Source: Segetibacter koreensis DSM 18137
Lineage (GTDB): Bacteria; Bacteroidota; Bacteroidia; Chitinophagales; Chitinophagaceae
Direction of reading: 5' to 3'
Length of the DNA stretch: 64,000 nucleotides
NCBI RefSeq assembly: GCF_000374045.1
Contig: NZ_KB893318.1
Span: forward strand, 125,133-189,132
Shown: positions 60,752-64,000 of the stretch, piece after piece
Position numbering within the stretch: the stretch's first letter is position 1
How the letters are laid out: the number at the start of each line of letters is the position of its first letter
Notes under the pieces: model-generated
Told to the model about the DNA's origin: nothing
What the model saw: the letters and a program-made list of their open reading frames with translations, nothing else
Databases searched by the model: none
Made by a program: the position numbers and the translations under genes

Positions 60752-62806
60752 TTATTTGATAAACATTAACTGCACATCTCCTTTTTGCTCTTTACTTTCT
60801 ACCTGTAAATGGTAAAGGCCGCGCGAGGTCATTTCATTTGAAAAATCAAACGTCAGGAATCCTGTGGGCTTTTGTAAAAAAAGTTTTCCTGTAGTCAATT
60901 TGCTTCCTGTCACAGACAGCAGAGAGTAAAATAGGTCTCCTTTAATTTTATTAGGAAGTAATACAGTGAAACGAGCTTTATTGCTTGGATTAGGATATGC
61001 TTTTAGTACCGTAATCTCAGGAACAGTTATTACTTTTCCTTGTTCTCTTGCCATACGTTGCGCTGTTGTTATAGCTTCATCTCTTACCATAAAGTTTACT
61101 GTTAAGGCAGTACCTGCAGTTCCTGCACCCGCGCTTAATGGGTAAGGTGTAGCTTTCAAAGTATAACTTCCAACGGCAGGTGTCCAGGGATTGTAAAGGC
61201 CATTTTTATCTCCAAATAGAGCGTAGGGCAAGTATGATTCCGTTTGCGTCTTTGATTGTGGACCACTTAAATTAAATACAACGCTACCTACTTTCGCAGG
61301 AGAAGTGTTCGCCCTGATGCTTAGGGTTTTACCTGAAGTAACCAGGTTGATAGCGATGCCGTTATACAATGCTGTTTCTTGTTTTGTGGTAGTATTTACG
61401 AGCGTAAAATTAGTAACCTGGAGGGTGCTGTTCGTTCCCGTGCCGCTTAATAAAACCGTTTTGCTACCCGTTAAACCAGAATGTGTCACTACTAGTTTGC
61501 CAGTTTGCGCGCCTCCTGTTAATGGTTTAAACCTTACAACGACATTTATGCTTTTTCCCGGAGAAATGGTAAAAGGAAATGGATAAGGAGCGCTGTAAAA
61601 AAATGAACCCGAACCACTAATAGCTATTGAGGTTATTATAATGTCCTGATTACTCCCGGTATTAGTTATTGTAAGAGTTTTACTGCACTCAGAATTAATG
61701 GGAATTGAGCCGAAGCTTATGCTGGAGTTGCCGGTTAATGGACTTTGGGATAAGGCTGTGCCATTTGGAGTAGTATGTGAATGCTTAAAATAATCTTCCT
61801 GTGTTAAAAGTTTAGGAGTCGCACCGCGGTTGCCGGCACCTGCGGGGATATAAATATCCTGGTTACTTACTATCGCTCCGGTCCCATGTCTTCCGGTTTG
61901 TAAGTCAGCTAATCTTCTCCATGTTTTCGTTGTAACATCAAGGGCGTGAGTTTCTTTATGAGCTGCTAACTGCAAACCACTCTCGCCGCCAATAACAATA
62001 ACTTCGTTACCTAGGGCAACATTCGCAGCGCCCGCTCGGGGAATAGGGAGGTTACTGTTGTCGGGTAAAGTAGACCAGGCGCCGGAAGTGAAATCAAAGA
62101 CGTCGACCTGGGGAATAGTTAATTGAAACGTCTGCCCTGTACTTGCAGAACTTCGTCTACCTCCGGCTACATAAAGCTTATCGCCAATAATAACAACGTT
62201 GAAATGATCTCTTGCACGCGGCGCATCTGGCAATTTTCTCCAGGTATTAGTAGCAGGATTATACTCGTCAAACCAATTCACCCATCCAGCCCAATGCCCG
62301 TCTTTTATTCCTCCAACCACATAAATTTTATTTTTGTATGCTATTGCCCCTGTTGCACCCCGCTCGCGGCCGGTAGGTATGGACGATCCTGGAAACCATT
62401 TATCAGTAATGGGGTTATACACATATACTTTCGTTAACGGTCTTTCATGTGGAAAAGGGCCATTCATTCCTGCGACTATATAAATAAGCCCGTTTAAAGT
62501 AACTGCCTGAAAATGATTCATTTCTACTGGCGGCTTTGATTTGTTTGTCCAGGTCTTGTTTGCCGGGTTATATTCTTGCACTGCTGCAATGCCCCTTCCA
62601 CCCAGCAGATAAAATTTGTCTCCTGCTGCGGCATAAGAATTTTCTTCACGACCAGTAATAGCACCAGAGGTCGAAGTGATAGTTTGCCAACTACCAGTGT
62701 CATTTAATACTTTTTGAGCTGCTGTACCTACAGGGAAGATAAAAGAGAGAAATAAGGCAGAAATTGAAAAAGCTAAAGAATACTTTCGATATTGATTTTG
62801 TTTCAT
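60752..62806 (-). CDS. Secreted kelch-repeat protein with T9SS sorting domain
   Basis: The 684-residue protein has a signal peptide (to about 30), five or six kelch repeats at about 40-330 forming a beta-propeller (FYLLGGRG, IYIVAGMNG, IYVVGGIKDG, LYVAGGRRS, VIVIGGESG blades), an Ig-like ASH/choice-of-anchor-D domain at about 355-445 (SFGSIPINSECSKTLTITNTG), a further beta domain (about 450-570), and a C-terminal type A sorting domain (LKAYPNPSNKARFTVLLP and on to QLMFIK) that directs export by the type IX system and surface attachment. The ligand is unknown. It is convergent with aspS. Confidence 0.9.
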   Translation of the reverse strand: MKQNQYRKYSLAFSISALFLSFIFPVGTAAQKVLNDTGSWQTITSTSGAITGREENSYAAAGDKFYLLGGRGIAAVQEYNPANKTWTNKSKPPVEMNHFQAVTLNGLIYIVAGMNGPFPHERPLTKVYVYNPITDKWFPGSSIPTGRERGATGAIAYKNKIYVVGGIKDGHWAGWVNWFDEYNPATNTWRKLPDAPRARDHFNVVIIGDKLYVAGGRRSSASTGQTFQLTIPQVDVFDFTSGAWSTLPDNSNLPIPRAGAANVALGNEVIVIGGESGLQLAAHKETHALDVTTKTWRRLADLQTGRHGTGAIVSNQDIYIPAGAGNRGATPKLLTQEDYFKHSHTTPNGTALSQSPLTGNSSISFGSIPINSECSKTLTITNTGSNQDIIITSIAISGSGSFFYSAPYPFPFTISPGKSINVVVRFKPLTGGAQTGKLVVTHSGLTGSKTVLLSGTGTNSTLQVTNFTLVNTTTKQETALYNGIAINLVTSGKTLSIRANTSPAKVGSVVFNLSGPQSKTQTESYLPYALFGDKNGLYNPWTPAVGSYTLKATPYPLSAGAGTAGTALTVNFMVRDEAITTAQRMAREQGKVITVPEITVLKAYPNPSNKARFTVLLPNKIKGDLFYSLLSVTGSKLTTGKLFLQKPTGFLTFDFSNEMTSRGLYHLQVESKEQKGDVQLMFIK

Positions 62807-63529
62807 TTCTGTATTTTTTAATATTCCGGGTAAAGAGTAAAAACTATTGAATTAGTAAAAGGCTCTACCATTTGTTTTTGAATATTGTTCAAAATCTTAG
62901 CGAGTTCAGTTCTACATTTCCTGGTGTTAGTTCTTTAATATCTCTACCATTTGTGCTGGACGAGAAGGATAAACAGCGGATGGAGATATTACTAAAAAAC
63001 TGTTGCGCTGCTGGTTTTAGAAGTCATTGGATTAAAATGCACGTAAGCCACTTGATAAGAAGATGCAAACAGGATAGGACTCACAAACGGGTAAAGAAAA
63101 TTTTTTCCAGAGAGATTAATGTTTGTATGCCGATCCGCAACCATAGAAATTATTCAAAAACTATTCATTTATCTGCTGTTCACACGTGTCTCACGTCTTG
63201 TTGTTACTTGTAACAATAATACTACAAATAATCTACATACACATATTCATTTTTTGATATTTGGTACTTTTTTTCGTATTCATTGCAACTCAGGAACTGA
63301 ATATAACGGAGAAAGAACTTGACAATATTTACCTGATGTTGGAAAGTTGTGAATGAATAATGGATTACTACTTATGTGTTTTCATGTAAAACTGTATTGA
63401 GTAAAAAAGAGTTAGCTTACTTGAATAATAATCGCAGTGCTGAAAAAAAGTAAAAATGTACAAGTGTGCGACGCAAGAATGTTTAATTGGAATACATTTG
63501 CCTGCTACCAAAATTATTTATAAAATTTA
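62807..63529. other. 723-bp gap with a repeat copy
   Basis: Between the divergent kelch and membrane-protein genes there is no convincing gene. Frames at 62872-63213 (TTG start) and 63119-63322 have no protein-like pattern. The only recognised element is repeat copy 7 at 63458. An unrecognised small RNA or small gene cannot be excluded. Confidence 0.5.
63458..63476 (+). repeat. 19-bp dispersed repeat, copy 7
   Basis: Reads GTACAAGTGTGCGACGCAA, one base away from copies 2 and 5 and sharing the T at position 8 with the other subtype, so it is an intermediate form. It lies 53 bp before the last gene. Confidence 0.8.
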
Positions 63530-63988
63530 ATGATCATCATCTATCGCTTATTAAGCTTCCTTATTAATTTTATTGCAATAATGCTTGCAATATCTTTATT
63601 GTTTAGTATTCCCATGTTATTTTCTTCTCCAATCACCATGCTTTCTGGTTTTATGATGATTGCAGTAATACTTTATTCGTGGTTTAGTTTTGAATTCCGG
63701 CAGCGCGTTTTACAACAACATAAAACCGTCAGACATAGTTTAAGAGACTGGGTAAAAGTAAATGGAATTGTAACGCTTATTTTTAGTTTCATGATTTTCA
63801 TTGGTGTCTTACCACTTCTTCAACATCCTCAATCATTTGCTGATGCACTAAAGGGGATGGGTTTTGATATGCCATTAAAAAGTATGACAAGTTTTTTTTA
63901 TGGTATGCTCATTTATGCAATAATTCTGGCTATACACATTCTCTGGACATTTGCATTAATTAAAAAGAATGAAGAGTTTTTTCAATAA
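63530..63988 (+). CDS. Membrane protein of unknown function, four helices
   Basis: The 152-residue protein has four hydrophobic segments (about 5-33, 36-53, 75-96 and 123-145) joined by short polar loops (EFRQRVLQQHKTVRHSLRDW and HPQSFADALKGMGFDMPLKS). The C-terminus is KKNEEFFQ. No family is recognised. It is complete at the window's right end, with 12 bp after the stop. Confidence 0.75.
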   Translation: MIIIYRLLSFLINFIAIMLAISLLFSIPMLFSSPITMLSGFMMIAVILYSWFSFEFRQRVLQQHKTVRHSLRDWVKVNGIVTLIFSFMIFIGVLPLLQHPQSFADALKGMGFDMPLKSMTSFFYGMLIYAIILAIHILWTFALIKKNEEFFQ

Positions 63989-64000
63989 ATTCTTTTTTAA

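Noticed and set aside
62872-63322. Two overlapping plus-strand frames upstream of the last gene
   Set aside because: TTG or internal starts, Cys/His-rich random-looking composition and no recognisable motif.
1-64000. tRNA, rRNA, insertion sequence, prophage or restriction-system genes
   Set aside because: Looked for characteristic arms, transposase, integrase and methyltransferase motifs by eye on both strands and found none.

Overview
The window is about 64 kb of AT-rich chromosomal DNA from a member of the Bacteroidota, most probably the family Chitinophagaceae. Supporting signs are promoter -7 boxes of the TAnnTTTG type, few Shine-Dalgarno sequences, a type IX secretion sorting domain, a BshC bacillithiol protein, class-specific hypothetical proteins, and an arabinose locus organised as in Bacteroides (Nudix-type AraR, split transketolase, SSS transporter). 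The genus is not assigned. No rRNA, tRNA, CRISPR array, prophage or insertion sequence was recognised.

Positions 1-40 kb are mostly housekeeping genes on both strands: smpB, accD, an FbaB-type aldolase, a kinase-like unknown protein, a BtuF-like binding protein, two tandem 45-residue paralogous microproteins, a Tat-exported oxidoreductase, rseP, dxr, a GH3-type ligase, rplU-rpmA with a histone-H1-like Lys/Ala protein, miaE, a penicillin-acylase family enzyme, trhO, an ECF sigma factor, a phosphoesterase/nucleotidyltransferase pair, rimO, bshC, purEK, an L,D-transpeptidase, two separated halves of an Fe-S oxidoreductase, an ATP-grasp protein, a LysE exporter, a polysaccharide deacetylase, tsaD, a MacB-type permease, arginine decarboxylase and rpmI-rplT. 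Convergent gene pairs are often separated by long perfect hairpins.

Positions 40.3-58.1 kb form one co-directional L-arabinose locus: a Nudix-type regulator whose catalytic box has lost its glutamates, two exported GH51 arabinofuranosidases, a decayed GH43 arabinanase fragment, a lipoprotein aldose epimerase, a GH39-like hydrolase, transaldolase, both transketolase halves, ribulokinase, ribulose-5-phosphate epimerase, arabinose isomerase and a sodium/sugar symporter. The genes together release arabinose from arabinans or arabinoxylans outside the cytoplasm, import it and convert it to xylulose-5-phosphate and on through the non-oxidative pentose pathway. A 23-bp near-identical motif upstream of the first GH51 gene and of the transaldolase gene is a candidate operator.

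The locus has been invaded by small repeats: a four-helix-bundle gene with its own flanking repeat arrays sits between araB and araD, a C-rich repeat abuts the start of the transketolase C subunit, and a 19-bp dispersed repeat lies between araD and araA. That 19-bp repeat occurs seven times in the window, always between genes. The last 6 kb carry aspS, a secreted kelch-repeat protein with a T9SS tail, a 720-bp gap and a small membrane protein.
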